NCBI RefSeq assembly: GCF_000143535.2
Contig: NC_037315.1
Span: 1,364,001 to 1,428,000, forward strand
Length of the DNA: 64,000 nucleotides
Source of the DNA: Botrytis cinerea B05.10
Lineage: Eukaryota; Ascomycota; Leotiomycetes; Helotiales; Sclerotiniaceae
Direction: 5' to 3'
This document shows positions 37,573 through 50,455 of the stretch, piece after piece (the stretch's first letter is position 1; each line of letters begins with the position of its first letter). The position numbers and the translations under genes are program-made. The notes below the pieces were generated by a model that was not told the origin of the DNA, made no database searches, and saw nothing but the letters and a program-made list of their open reading frames with translations.

Positions 37573-39013
37573 ATGGCGTACCGTCTCAGAAGCCCCAGTC
37601 ACATTGGCATATTGTTCTTGATTGTCCTTGTTTGCGTTTACCTATATGATAAGCAGTCTACGAATTTACGATCCTCAATCCTTCAATTCTCGGTCAATGA
37701 GCAGACGTCTTCTGCAGACATTCTCCAGTCGCTTTCATTGACAGAGGACCAATGTCGAGCAGCTTTCCCAGGCTTGACGAAAGAAATTGACGATGCAGTG
37801 GCTCGAGGACCGTTTCCTCTGAAGAGACAGCCGGGCCACTATACTGGGCTTGTGCAAGGAAGAATAAAGGATGGAAAGGTCTATTTCACCATCAAACCAT
37901 TCAATTCACAACCAATGTTGACTGGTAACCCTAGATATTCATCATTTCTGCGGACCCAAACCCTTCCCAAAACATGCTCCAGGTTTGCCAGCTTCTCTTC
38001 CAGGTGGTTGCCACAAGATTCTGATCTCTATATCACAGGAGCGAACGTCAGTCTTGCACCAAATTCACCGTGCAATTGCTACTTCTCCCTCGCCTCTTCC
38101 GAACACTATTTTCGCATTCAATATACTAGATACTCCAATGAATAATTCATGGACATTCTCAAGACCGAACGACCCTAATATTGAAAATGGAAACTACTGG
38201 GTTATGCCGCACTTTAGCTTTTGGTCATGGCCAGTTTCCTTTATTGGAACTGTCGATCAAGCAATATCCAAGATTGATCGCATAGAGATGGATAAACATT
38301 GGACCGAGAAAATTGACAAAGCGGTATGGAGGGGAACGGGATGGTTCAATACAGTCGGTAATAAGGACTCGCGACCAAGTTTGGTTCTCAAGGGTAAAGA
38401 TAAGGAATGGGCAGATATAGAAGCTCTTAAATGGACCACAAACGGCGAAAGTGCTGAAAATGCTATCGGGATAGAGGACTTTTGCAAGTACAAGTATATT
38501 GTTTATACGGAAGGCATAACCTACTCTGGGCGTCTACTTTTCCATCAGGCGTGCGCTTCCGTTATCCTCACACCACCACCAACCTATTTACTTCACCATA
38601 CACATTTCATGCGTCCCATATTTTCAAAAACATTCTTTCCGGCGCGTGAAAAATCTTCCGAATTTGAATATGACTGGACAACTCGCTGGCCCAAGACCTA
38701 CGGACCAAGTGAAGCGAACATCATATTTATTGAACCCGACTGGTCAGACCTTGAGGAAACAATCATGTACTTGCGGAACCATCCTGAGATAGCCACTGGT
38801 ATTGCTGAAAGACAAAGGGAACTTTTCACAAGATACTTGTCCCCAGCTTCTGAGGCTTGTTATTGGAGAGCTCTTATACGTGGTTGGAGTAAAGTTGCTA
38901 AACCAAACTATGAAGATGACGGTTGGGCTAAATGGGATGCAGAAGGGATCGAAGATGGCGAGGGAATGAGGTGGGAGACATTCAGTCTACTTGGGAAAGT
39001 ACCCCAGAACTGA
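37573..39013 (+). CDS. GT90-family glycosyltransferase (CAP10-like)
   Basis: Two exons, 37573-37924 and about 37983-39013, give about 460 aa. The start is the first true ATG; the frame upstream begins only with TTG. Residues ~8-26 (PSHIGILFLIVLVCVYLY) form a signal anchor, making a type II Golgi-type membrane protein. The lumenal part carries GLVQGRIKDGK, the LHQIHRAIATSPSPLPNTIF segment, SFWSWP, WRGTGWFN, YKYIVYTEGITYSGRLLFH (the sugar-nucleotide binding part of the family), then HPEIATGIAERQRELFTRYLSP. These are the hallmarks of CAP10/GT90 proteins, which include Cryptococcus capsule enzymes and the fungal equivalents of POGLUT. The intron has donor GGTAACC and two in-frame acceptors (37982 or 38003), so a seven-residue stretch is uncertain. 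Confidence 0.85.
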
Positions 39014-42004
39014 AGCTCGCCGCGGAAATGGGAATCTCTGTTTTAGGATCGGCGCAACCTATTGTATATAGACAAGGTCCCATTATTTAACGATTTGAGT
39101 TACCGTTTATCATTCTAGTTTTCCATGCCAGTTCCAAAAACAAAAACTTTGCATATCACATACTGCGATTGCAACTGTCCAGCTTTCTGAAGCTACCTAT
39201 CACGAACAGTCCTTGAAGATTTCCATGCTGAAAACTTGAGCACGTTGATCATGGAAGAAGTGGAGACTAAATGTCAAAATAGCTTTACCTTTCACGAGTT
39301 TGTTAGTCTTGATCTTAATAGCAGAGTCTGCAGTAAGGAACACTTGCATTCTCCGATGCAACTGCCTGCGTTAAGTATCGTCGGAATCAATTACATGGAG
39401 AATTGTTCCCGGATATTCGATAGAAGGAATCAATGAAAATACAGTAATTGAAACTCTTGGCACCCCGATGTTTAGGATGCTGACTGACACATACACGACA
39501 CGTAATCACATTGTTGACAATTCAATTATGTGAGCAGTCTCGGCACACATATTCACTCCTATTTTCTGCAACTAGAAATTGTTCAAAGTATAGACGCCGA
39601 GAGTCATGATGACTATCATTGCCGCATCCAGTATATCTACATTTGACTTCTTCTAGATTTTTCTGATAACCTCGCCATAGAATAAAGCTCTTGTTCTCTC
39701 GAAGCTAAAGATGAATTTACGACATCACACAGCTTCCACCAGGGCGGGTGCTAAATCTCTATGGATAGCTTAGACGCCAGCACTTCTTTACATTATCTCT
39801 CAGCTACATATAATCACTCTTCGAATGCTTTGACGCCATTAGTTCACGTTTTTGTTGTTGCTTGCAGTGCACTTTTTGCTTTCTATTTGAGTGAGCCTCT
39901 ACGAGAAACTGTTGCATAGCAACGAGCAGGCTTAACAAGCACGGCGATTGATCCACGGGAAATTTCCTTGTGGTGGAACTATTCGTATTCGGAGAATCTT
40001 GGTACAGGTCCTCCAAATGTCCAAGAAGAATATACCGGCGCAGCGAAATCTTCTACGACACGGAGGCTTGCTAGTGGTACAGCAACGGCATTGCGTCTAG
40101 GACCCCGTATCAGAATAAAGTATATCCCAGTAATATATCAAAAATTATACGGGACACGGATTTATTTCTAGTTTGGATATGATTAGCACAAATATCAGTT
40201 TCAAGCATCAGAATGCATGAGGGCAATGATTGCTGTAATTTTCATAACTATACTACGAAAGTAATCATTGTTCTTGAGCACGAAGCTCTAAATATTTAGG
40301 AAATCCATTTCACCACATAAGTCTTCCTGCTTTCTGGGCCAAGGCCTTACTATCACGCCTCAGCATTCCAAGCAACTGCTCGACTGACAGTATAGTAAGG
40401 TTTGGATATCCTCTCCCCCGTAACGCTCGCCTCTATTAATCTTATTCTTCTCCCCCCTTACTATCATAGCAATAAGACAGACTTGCCTGTTCAATGGTAC
40501 ATACACTTTGCCTTGTAGATAAATTGTACAACTGATACCCATGAGCCGTGTAATCAATCCGAAAAATAATCTTCCGATGATACGTCTGCGGGATCAGTAA
40601 TCTAAAAATCCAAACTACCCTACGAGTAATCTTTATATCATCTACCTAAGCCCCATATACCCATAGATAAATTCACATTAGTGGTGTCCAAATTATTTGT
40701 AAATCATTTACTTTCGCTCAAGTCTGAAGCTGATTCCATATTCTCATAGTGTATAAATAAGCCGAGCTTAGATTTATACTCTATTTATACTAGTTCAGAT
40801 GGAGTATATAATTTACATCAAGGTAGACAAATTGTCTCAATAAGATAGACAATTTCAGAATTCTAACTTATAATCCGTAGAACGGATAAAATCATTAACG
40901 AATTATCCGCAGGGTGTATTATCTGCAAATTACCCATGGTTACAGAAGATATATGCACAGCATACTTGATAATCGATCTCCTGTGCTTTACGTCAAAAGG
41001 AAATCCAATTGACACATCAGAAAGGCTTTTCACCTCCAAGTTTCTGTTTACAATCATGACCCACTGCGCTGCATCTCATTCACCTGCATCTTGTTCTCGG
41101 CATAATTAACGTTCTGCCAAAAAGTATTCGGAATTCGGAACAACATTCTTGGGGTTCAAGGCGAGGCAGACGAAGCTCTAGTGGCCATATACCATTCAGA
41201 GAATGAATATAACTTTGTAGCTGGCTACGCTTCCGCTGATCAATTTGAGTGCGATGAGACAGCATCAAGCTAGAGTCAGCTACTCAGACTTTAAAACTAT
41301 GGGGGAAAGAGAAGAAAGAGAGAAGAGAATGCGGAAAATCCTAATATTGACTAGAACTCGTTATTGAGAATTCCCATGTTCACTTCCGCTCTTTGTCAAA
41401 CAATTAGTGAGTATCTCATTTTCAATTGATTACGATTTAAAACTTGTCATCTTCATGTATAAATCACGAAAAAATACAATACAGGTATAATGAATGCCAA
41501 GTTGAGAGCTTGAATTGGTCTAAAAAATTCGAACAAGGATGGAAAAGTACTCTGACCTGTTCCTCTTTAGTCTTGATCTACGCCTTTAGTTCTCATTAGT
41601 TCAGTGGAGATGACATATGTGTAGGTGTGCTAACTTTGAAGCCATGATAAGAACCATTGTAGCTTTTCATTGCTATGAGCATACTCAAAGAATCGAAGTA
41701 TGGCAATGAAGTCCATTGTCAACACTAGAATTAATGGATTGAAGTGGCTTTATAATTCGTTCTCTTTCTCAAAAATGAAATAGAATTCAATAATCACTAC
41801 CCCTCTTTCTTTATTTGGATAAATTTGTTAGTCTGCGCACCCAATCATACCCCTGTAGAGAGAATCTGTCGTGTTGCATTCAATATAGTATCAAGTGCCA
41901 CCACGTCACCTCACGCTAAAAATCGTCCCCTCATCAAAATCGTAAATTCTTGACACTCATATCAAGGTACAAGAGAAGTAAATTCTTGTGATAATACGGC
42001 TAAA
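39014..42004. other. 3-kb AT-rich gene desert
   Basis: Stop codons are dense in all frames and I see no domain, transposon terminal repeat or RNA gene. The region from 40,580 to 40,900 is especially AT-rich. Confidence 0.5.
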
Positions 42005-43416
42005 ATGGATCTCGAAATGACAAAAGGGCAGAATGAGGCCATCAGAGCATCTCTGGCAGAACTCACTTCAACAGTCGAGAAGCACCTTTCCGCCTGCGAA
42101 GAGAATGCGCTGAATGGCAGTGCCTCCACAGCTGCAAGTATGTCGAAGACTCATGTGGAACTGATGAGTGCTGCAAGGAAGATGAAAAGTGATGTTTATG
42201 GACCAGTGAACAATGTTGCTTCTCATTATGAAGAGGTGCGTAACCTTTCTATTTGTTAAATAACGGGTTAAAATTGACTATAATGGACCAGTTCATACAC
42301 TCAGGATGTTTGAGAGCATTGTTGGAAGCAGGCGTCTTCGACAAGTTACCATTGGATGGAAAAGGGATGTCTGCTTCGGAACTTGCTGGAAAGACAAATA
42401 TGGAAGAGGCACTATTAAGTATGTCTGATTAGAGGTATCTCATACAATGAGTGAATTAGACTAACATATCCATGTTACAGTACGGATGATGCGAACCGTT
42501 GCCCCTCTCTATTTCGAGGAACATAGTCCAAGGGTGTACAATCAAACGGCAAACTCTCCAATCTTTCAGCTCGAGGATATGAGATCATCATACAAACAAA
42601 TGTTTGTTTCCTCCAAAAGCGAACTTGATTGCACAATATGTGATTCTGACAATATAAAGCTATGATGAGTACGCACCATGTAGTTATGCCCTAACTCCAT
42701 ATTTCAAAGAGAATGGATTTAAAGTACCAGACTCGATCAACAACAATCCATATACATTCGCCCATCGAACTAATGGTCTCAGTATGTGGGATTTTCTCTC
42801 GCTCCACCCTGAAAGACTAAGAATATTCAATTTGGGCATGAATCGAATTTCATCTCAAATGGTCCCATCCTATGGTATATTTCCATGGCTCTCTGAGTAT
42901 CGGAAAATGGAAACAAGCGAGGATGCAGTGCTACTGGTAGATATTGGGGGTGGTCAGGGTCAAGCAATCGCCGCTATCAGGGATATTATTGAAGGTACTA
43001 AAGGCCGACTCATTCTTCAAGACAGAGAAGAAGTGATGTTAGAGAACCCGGATCCCATTCCTGGTGTCGAAAAGATGACTTATGACTTCTTCACACCTCA
43101 ACCAGTCAAAAATGCGCTGATATACCATATCCGTCGCTGCTTCCATGACTGGCCAGACGCAGATTGTGTTGCCATTCTCTCCAACATCGCTAATGCCATG
43201 ACTTCTACTTCTCGGCTGCTTATTGCTGAAATGGTTTTGCAGGATGAGCTAGATGCTGAGGCGGCTTGGATGGATATTACGATGATGTTTTTTGCAGGCA
43301 AAGAAAGATCAGAAAACCAATGGAGAAGATTGATTGGAGCTGCAGGAATGAGGTTGGAGAGGATACATGGTTCCGAGGGAACAACTTTTAGTGTGTTAGA
43401 AGCGAGGCTAAAGTAG
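42005..43416 (+). CDS. SAM-dependent O-methyltransferase, plant/fungal type
   Basis: Four exons (42005-42235, 42292-42418, 42481-42601, 42660-43416) give 411 aa. The N-terminal ~160 residues form the dimerisation/winged-helix part (FIHSGCLRALLEAGVFDKL, MSASELAGKT, IRMMRTVAPLYFEE). The C-terminal part is the Rossmann methyltransferase: SAM motif LLVDIGGGQGQ with Asp at about 254, then the catalytic His in RRCFHDWPD at about 322, and LLIAEMVLQD. This is the O-methyltransferase family 2 used mainly on aromatic secondary metabolites. The third intron uses a weaker GTTTGT donor with a CTGAC branch point; without it the frame stops. No PKS or NRPS lies in view, so the substrate is unknown. Cytosolic; likely intact. 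Confidence 0.87.
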
Positions 43417-45066
43417 AAGTGTGAAATGGATCTTATGTTGAATGAAAATGACGGGATAATTATGAGAGATGTGACTTCATGTCAACTGCAAGTGAGCTTG
43501 AAAGTGAAGGCATGAGTATTTGATCGAAGAGCCTTCGAGAAATGACTTGCTTCCTGAAACTCATGTAGGCTGATTCCCTCTAAGTAGAGAAATGTGTCCG
43601 CTAGTTGAATGTGCCCAATTAGATGCGCGGTAGGATAAGACTTTGAAAAAGCTTATCTGTACGCAGCGCAGTAATGCCAGCCTCTAGACCTTAATAGACG
43701 TGTTATGCGGAATATTTATCGCGTCTTATCTCTCCTCCTTCGCCTCTAGGGGACCATTATTCTGGGTACTGTGATGAAACGTCCGCGCACACTTCACCGG
43801 AGAATGATTGTAGTCGTGACATTCTACTCCAGCTACCATCACCTACCCCATAAGAACTTGTGCTAATCTTGGGCGATGATATTTTCTAAAATTTGTGGCG
43901 AATAATATCTATTGAATGGCTGAATTAGACAAATGATTATAGTTGACAATACCTAGATAGTCATGTCTAATGTATATTGATAACTTCATGAGCCACCTAA
44001 AATAGTATTATTAGCAAGCATGGGTTATACGAGCAATTGATAATACCAGTACCATGGAAAACATTACGTAAACTTACACTCCACCAACAGACATCATATT
44101 CGGATCTTACATGCATACCACTTTGAACCAGTATTTGTGTCTTATGGCCAAAACTCGAAGAGTGGGATCTACAGGATCAAACAGGGCTGTGTATCTCCAA
44201 AGCACCTATGGTGGAGATCTAGTGCTCGGCTTTTCAAGCGACCGACTGCCATTTCTCACCAGTCGGCGCTTAAAGAGCCGACTATGGCGGTGAAATTAAC
44301 TTTGCATGCTCTTGGCGTCTAGAGAACTTTCGATCGGTTGAACATCAAACCGTCTCTACAACTACACTCATTGGGCGGGACTTTGTGGTTGGTGTTTTTG
44401 GCCTGAAAAGTCACACACGAGCCACAGATATGTTCCCAGACTTCAGGCATGTCAGGCTTATTGAATTTTATCTGACTGACAAGCACGTGAAAACTAAGAA
44501 CGTGAGTACGAGTCCACAAAGTTTATTAGAGTACCTGAGCATCAATTTTTTAACCCTAGCCAACCCCAATCTCACCAATCATCATTCATCGCACTGCTTT
44601 CTTCTTTGGCAATAGTGCTGAATATGTAAGATTCGACTTTGACGTCCTCATAATCCTCATATTTGAAAGCGGAGAGTCTGTGTTGACCCCTATCGTGGCC
44701 CCGTCGTGCTGGCTACCTATTGAAGCAATAAATCGTATATCTAAGATTTGTGTTTAGATTTAAGGTTAAGGCTTGTCGCTGACATGGCTGTGTCTCCCTC
44801 TTGAGACTTTCGACTTTTCTTATTCGCCAATATGGAAGGTCTTCTTCGCCGACACTGCGTGGAGAGGGTGGATATCGAGAACTTCACATGTATATAAAGA
44901 TGACCTTCCAGTTTGTGGGAGGTGGATATTCCCCATCATCTTTGAAGCTCAAACGTTCCAGCTGTTTTTTTTTTGTTTCTACCTCTCGTTTTTCAGTGTG
45001 TAGTTTAGCACTTGGAAGATTACATTCTTTGCACAAACTTTCTTTCTGTTCCAAATAACGTTCATC
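43417..45066. other. AT-rich spacer with a nested inverted repeat
   Basis: No gene is supported. Besides the inverted repeat at 44236-44283 I see only short chance frames. Confidence 0.45.
44236..44283. repeat. Nested inverted repeats sharing one arm
   Basis: AAGCGACCGACTG (44236-44248) can pair with CAGTCGGCGCTT (44260-44271) with one bulge. The same middle arm AGTCGGC (44261-44267) can instead pair perfectly with GCCGACT (44277-44283), so two mutually exclusive hairpins are possible. Confidence 0.65.
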
Positions 45067-46324
45067 ATGCAATACTTTCCTATACAAGCTCAGGATGTCC
45101 ACTTTCAAGCCTCAAGTAAAAGGAATTCCGATTCTTCCGAGAATCGCACTTGTCCCGTCGAAGATATAAATGATCCTCGTAAGACTCCATCTCCATCAGC
45201 GATTTCATGGTTCCAGACTGAGACAAACCTGTAGCTCAAGTTCCATTCGTCAATAACCTCAGTTTCCATCAATTCATTCAGATTTTATCAGGAGCATGTC
45301 TAGCCTTCTCGCTTCTCCTATCAATCTTTCTGATACTTCGCCATGCAACACATTATTCCATGCCCCGGGAACAAAAACAGTATACCGTATCATTCTTAAC
45401 TGTTGTCCACGTTTTTCTAATACACCCTTCAGAATCATTCGCATAACATTCATGATTCCCGTATTTGCAACTGTCTCTTTTCTCTGCATAACTTTCGAAG
45501 ATGCCGCGGCTTATATCTCCCCCATCAATGAACTCTACGAGGCTTTTGCATTCGCGGCATTTTTTCAGCTCTTGTATACCTACGTAATTGAAGAAACTCA
45601 TGCGCAATCTTTCACTGGACAAGCATCACAATATCCTCCAATTCGCAAAACCGCTATTCAGATCTTCCAATTCCCAGCTATCATGTTCATCGTATTCCTC
45701 ATAGAAGAAATTTCGGAGGCAAAGGGAACATATTGTGAGACGGAGATTAAGGTTTACTTTACCAGGATATGGGTAGGTTCTTTTTGTTCTCCTAAAATCT
45801 TCCTTAAAATCAGACTACATTATCGAGATCGCAAACTAAACAAAACTCAGTGTGTAATCCTCCGCATATGCGGCATTATCATTGCCATGCTGGCACTTCT
45901 CCGCTTCTACAATTCTACGAAATCCCTAACAGCCGCTCGCAAACCCCTCCACAAACTCATAGTCTTCAAAGGAATTGTTTTTATAAATTTTGTCCAGACC
46001 ATTGTCTTTTCATTCCTCTCATCGCGTCTCTCACCGACCAATAAAGTTACCACTCGCGATTTAACAGATGGAATTCCCAATTTACTTATCTCATTAGAGA
46101 TGGTTATATTCTCGATTATATTTATAAAGTTTTATACAGTCAGCGAGTACGCCAAGGGAAGTGAGACTTATCAGGGAGGTTTCATGGGGATTAAAGCAAT
46201 TGTCGAGGCGGCGAATTTTATTGCATTCATATGGGAGATGGTCAGGTTGGCGATGGGAAAGGAAACTACTGAAAAGGGAGGAAATGTATGTATTCACTCT
46301 TTCTATGAGGTCCCGTCTGTTTGA
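45067..46324 (+). CDS. TMEM184/Ost-alpha (DUF300) family 7TM protein
   Basis: Four exons (45067-45178, 45235-45379, 45433-45772, 45851-46324) give about 356 aa. The long frame from 45296 is misleading: its first ~45 codons include intron. The true second exon is in another frame and reads NLSFHQFIQILSG...LRHATHYSMPREQKQ, joining to IIRITFMIPVFA. That is the classic entry of the organic-solute-transporter-alpha/TMEM184 family. The conserved INELYEAFAFAAFFQLLYTYV and the helix-rich remainder follow, seven hydrophobic segments in all. The third intron is 78 nt and has no stop, so retention would stay in frame. The last coding exon may continue past a GTATGT at 46286, leaving the C-terminus uncertain. 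Fungal members are little studied membrane proteins; substrate unknown. Confidence 0.8.
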
Positions 46325-47662
46325 GGGAGCTTGATTTGACACACATGGGAATGTGCTTTTGTTGCGAGAACTGAAATCTGACCTTTACTGTGATAGTATG
46401 AAACTGTAAATTTGACTGCTGGGACGGAATATGATCATAGTGTATGAATAAATATGTGGAATTAAATAGATTGGAACATTGTGGGAGGATGAGATGGAAT
46501 GTTGTATTCAATTTCGGGCGCAAAGGTCCTCGATTCTAGTAACGCTGTCGCTTTTTGCTTCGGGGAGCTCAAGGTTAATGGTCTATTCATGAAACAGGTA
46601 TCTATTTTGCAAAAACGCGAGTGCTGGGCTTGGCGGTTCGAGTTTGTCATAGTCTATTTCATTAAGTTAAAATTGTAAGATCTTACATACCCAGGTCTCT
46701 TTTCATAGCTCACTGGTGTTCAACGGCGATACAAAATTTGTTCAAAATAATGCCCCCTTTCAAGAATTCACACAGTTTTAAGTTCATTCACAACGATACA
46801 ACGCTTGTTAAATTCCGGATGTACACTGCAGTCATAAATAATCAGATATTTTACAATGTGGCGTATAAACCGACACCTTTTGTATAAAACGACACGGTAG
46901 CAGGATGTCTTTCAAGCAGAGTATCACAAATTAATCTCCAGTATTATTTACTTGAGTGACGTCTAAAACAAATAAGCTATACTCCTTTCTTTGAGACATA
47001 AATAAGACTATTCATTTTCTCATTGACGATTCAAATCTTTATCCTGAATGTTTATACCTACCCATCATACAAATCAAGTCCAGTGTATATGCTCTCTTTT
47101 CCTGGCAATGCTTTCATATAATGATCTAGGAGAAAGGACAATTTGTAAGTAGCAGCTATTGATGAGCTCATGCTGGGCCACTGAAAAAAAATATATGTGC
47201 CAAAATAGTACACCTAAGCCAAAATTCCGGGCCCGGAGAGGCGAAAATTTTTTGTTGCCTATTATCTAAAGCTAGCCCATGGCAAAGACGTTTATGAATG
47301 CTCTGGTACTGGAAAAAAAGTTTCGCGTTCAAACTAAGACTGCCCAAAAAAGGCGATAAATTTGGGAAACAATCCCCAGGCCGTAAATCGCGTCACCGCT
47401 GCATGGTCCTTTTTTTTAGGGCTCAGCAAGGTGATCCATATTATCCAGTAGTTGAGTTGGTAAATATCAATACAGATCAAGTATTAAACAATCTCCCAGT
47501 ATATATCTATGCTAAGGTTGCTTCTGCCGGAGATTTATAGCGTATTGGAGAGTATGATGGACCTAGGAAGAACTTAGTTAATTAGGAAAGATAAACAGCT
47601 CCCAAACGTAGTATCTTGAAACTTCGTTCTTGGTTGTGAATAATTCAAAACCTCATCTCAGA
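46325..47662. other. AT-rich convergent spacer
   Basis: The plus frame at 47298-47540 has no recognised family. I see nothing else supportable. Confidence 0.45.
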
Positions 47663-49442
47663 TCATGTAAGTTCCATTAATTGTCCATGTGTCCAGTCCT
47701 CATAATTTGGTGCGGCCCCTTTCTTGATATCTTCAAGCTCCCAAGCCAAGAGATCCTTTCTTTTCGTTAGAATATGTGACAATGGAGCAGCTTGTTTGAT
47801 TCCCATGATGTCGGATATAACTCGTAATCTCCCTGCTACCCAGTGACACATCATATCAGATACTAGAGACGTGCATGCTGCCGTATACAAAGGCCATAAC
47901 AAAAGATTACCGCTAACGGCTTTAGCACTGTTTAATGTCACTTCTCCACCCTGCGCATATCCAAGCATAAAAGGAACGCTAGCACAAATATCATGTGATA
48001 GTTGAATGATGGTTGTCGTCGAGATCTCCAATTGAGAATCGGAGAAGATAGGGTTCCTCAGGTCTATAGGGAACAGCTCAGGCTGGGTATTTCTAAGATG
48101 AGTGAGTTGAACATAGACAACTTCATTGATGAGAATCCGAACACATCGATAGTGGTTCCACAGTGCGGCGGCCCAGATGCTATCGTAGATATGATAATGA
48201 TCCGAAAAAACGCGATCAGACCTTTGTCTTAAGGTGAGTGTTTTATAAAACATACACTCCGGCGGGTAAGTAAAAGCCCACTCCGCAAGCTTGGAATCAA
48301 TCACGAGGGCCGATTTAATGATTTTCTCCGCATTTCTGTAATCATGAAACGAAGACATTGTGGCACGGAGATCGCAAAATTCCATCACTTGTTCCGCCAG
48401 AGTTGTGGCGTGGGCGTCATTTGGCGATTGAAAATGCAGAGCATACGTCGACCAGTCCCGAATGAAAGGCGGAATAGAAACATGGCGTTGTATACAGTTT
48501 GTAATCTATTCAAATGGTTAGACACAGTTGCAACCTTGAAGCAGGCAATAAACATACAATTTGAGTCCTAAGATGAGCAAATATATGCCGGCCAGTCGGA
48601 GTTTCAAGGCATTGTTTTCCCTTAAGCTGCAACAGCGATGAGGCACCAATTATATGCTTGGTCCAAGATCGCATTGATTGGGGACCGGTACATGTGTTTA
48701 TCTATTTGATTGTTAGCCATGTGAATCTTCATAAATGCTTGTTAGAATTACTTCAAAAAGACCTAAAAGTATTACTGCTACGAGAGTTTGATCGGCTCGA
48801 GCTTCGTTTTCATTTCTCAACCGCGAACTGACAAGCCTTAGAGCAGAGTTGTACTTTTTGTTTGCATGGAATTGAAATTCGGAAGCTTTCCAAAAGTTTG
48901 CTAAGCCGACCATTCCAAGAGATTCAATGCTATCAGTCAGCGCAGGACCAATCAGTTCATTGTCATATATTTCGTGGAGATACTGAAAGCTACCACTTGT
49001 CGAATTATCTTCAAGAACATAGTTTCTAAAAAAATAACATGTTGCCTGCTCAGCCGAAGAAGTAGAAAGTTCGAGTACCAGTGGTGTTATCTGCATGGCA
49101 AGTTGCATCGTGGACTGGCACGTCAATTGAGGATCTATAAGAGCATCTGAAGTGTCGTTTGATGCTTTACTTCCCCTTTTCGATACTAATAGTCGAGATT
49201 GATTTTCAGTTCTTCGTCTCTTGGTGTAATATTGTGTTTGATCGCGGAACATCATATCTGCCTCAGTTCTGTACCCTGTACAATTACGGCCAGCGCGAAC
49301 ACATTGCGAACAAGATGGCGTCAGGGTGTCACACTAGACGGGTCAGTGGCTAGATTGATTTCATAGGAATTCGCTTACTTGCCTTGGTTCTCCGAAGTCT
49401 GCATTCTGCGCAAGCTTTACTTGGCTTACCACAATAAACCAT
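47663..49442 (-). CDS. Zn2Cys6 transcription factor (Fungal_trans_2 type)
   Basis: Four exons (49383-49442, 48752-49333, 48558-48701, 47663-48505) give 542 aa. The zinc cluster opens the protein: C11-x2-C14-x6-C21-x6-C28-x2-C31-x6-C38, with basic RLRRTK between, so it is a complete Gal4-type DNA-binding domain. The first intron falls between Lys20 and Cys21 and has a GC donor (GCAAGT) and TAG acceptor; no GT donor nearby keeps frame. After a basic linker (TKRRRTENQSR) come the helices of the regulatory domain: QTLVAVILLGLFEINTC, SMRSWTKHIIGASSLLQLKG, GRHIFAHLRTQITNCIQRHV and the C-terminal LWNHYRCVRILINEVV. The order and wording fit the large family with N-terminal MVxCGKPSKGC-type openings. 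Target genes unknown; the TMEM184-like gene is the neighbour on the far side. Confidence 0.85.
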
Positions 49443-50455
49443 TTCGTGACCTGATTGAGATGGTTGGTAATATTTGGGGTTATTAGATTCTCTAATTTAA
49501 AGAATCTGAGCACCCTCTTATAGAGCAATCGGGCAGATGATAAGTAGTCTGCGAGCCCGTGTTTCGTAATGATGTCGGGAAAGATAATGACTACACCAAA
49601 GCACGAGAACAAATAGATTAAATTTGTTGCCCGTGGGCTGTTATGTTGCTTATGTGAAGCATGCATTCATGATCATATAGTCACTAAGCCGCATTGTAAG
49701 AATCTTGTCCCTAGTAATATCTGCACGAGAGATCGACAATACAGATGAAGCTTGATTCTTTCTAGGAACATTTGATTGCTTGTTCGTAAGACGGATAAGG
49801 CTCTGTCATCATACGCTTTTCTCTTTCGGGTATTCTCAGCGCAGCGCATTGATTACTCAGCCCCTTTGTGATACTACCACCCGAGCCACCACTCAACTTT
49901 TGACGGCGACCCCCGAATTAACCCCGGATTTGATTGTTTCATATCCTGGTATGTTTCTTCCACACAGCATCTTGTGCCGCTCACAGCACTTTTCCTTGGA
50001 CTAAATTTGCATAAGAATCAGCCAGTCTTACTCCCCCAGTTGCTCAAACGGGATGGATTACATAGCCAGATATTCCTATTGGTGACTGCTCTCACTCCAT
50101 TCTAACAACGAAGGAACACAAGAACAATGACTTCTCCGAGGGTTCTCTTCAATTCTGGAGATACTACTCATCGCTTTCCAAAATTTGCCCATTCCTCATT
50201 CTCTTAATATATTAGCATCGGGAATGGTAGTGAACGCGTGCCAGTGTGTGGCTCTCCTCAGATAGGACGAGCATCTGATTGCTGTTGTTCTGGACGACGA
50301 TCCAGAAACTTTGTCACAGAAAAAATCCAGGTTCGACATAAGGGAGGACTTCCGCAAACTTAATTATTGGATTCACTCATGTTTTTCACGTAATTTTGTT
50401 CTCATCTTCTGTCTACCAACTCACTCCATTTGCAATCATCCAGAGTTCAACCATC
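49443..50455. other. Spacer upstream of regulator and pseudogene
   Basis: Contains the promoter side of the Zn2Cys6 gene on the minus strand and, from about 50,340 to 50,455, the likely former leader of the decayed membrane-protein gene. Confidence 0.4.
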
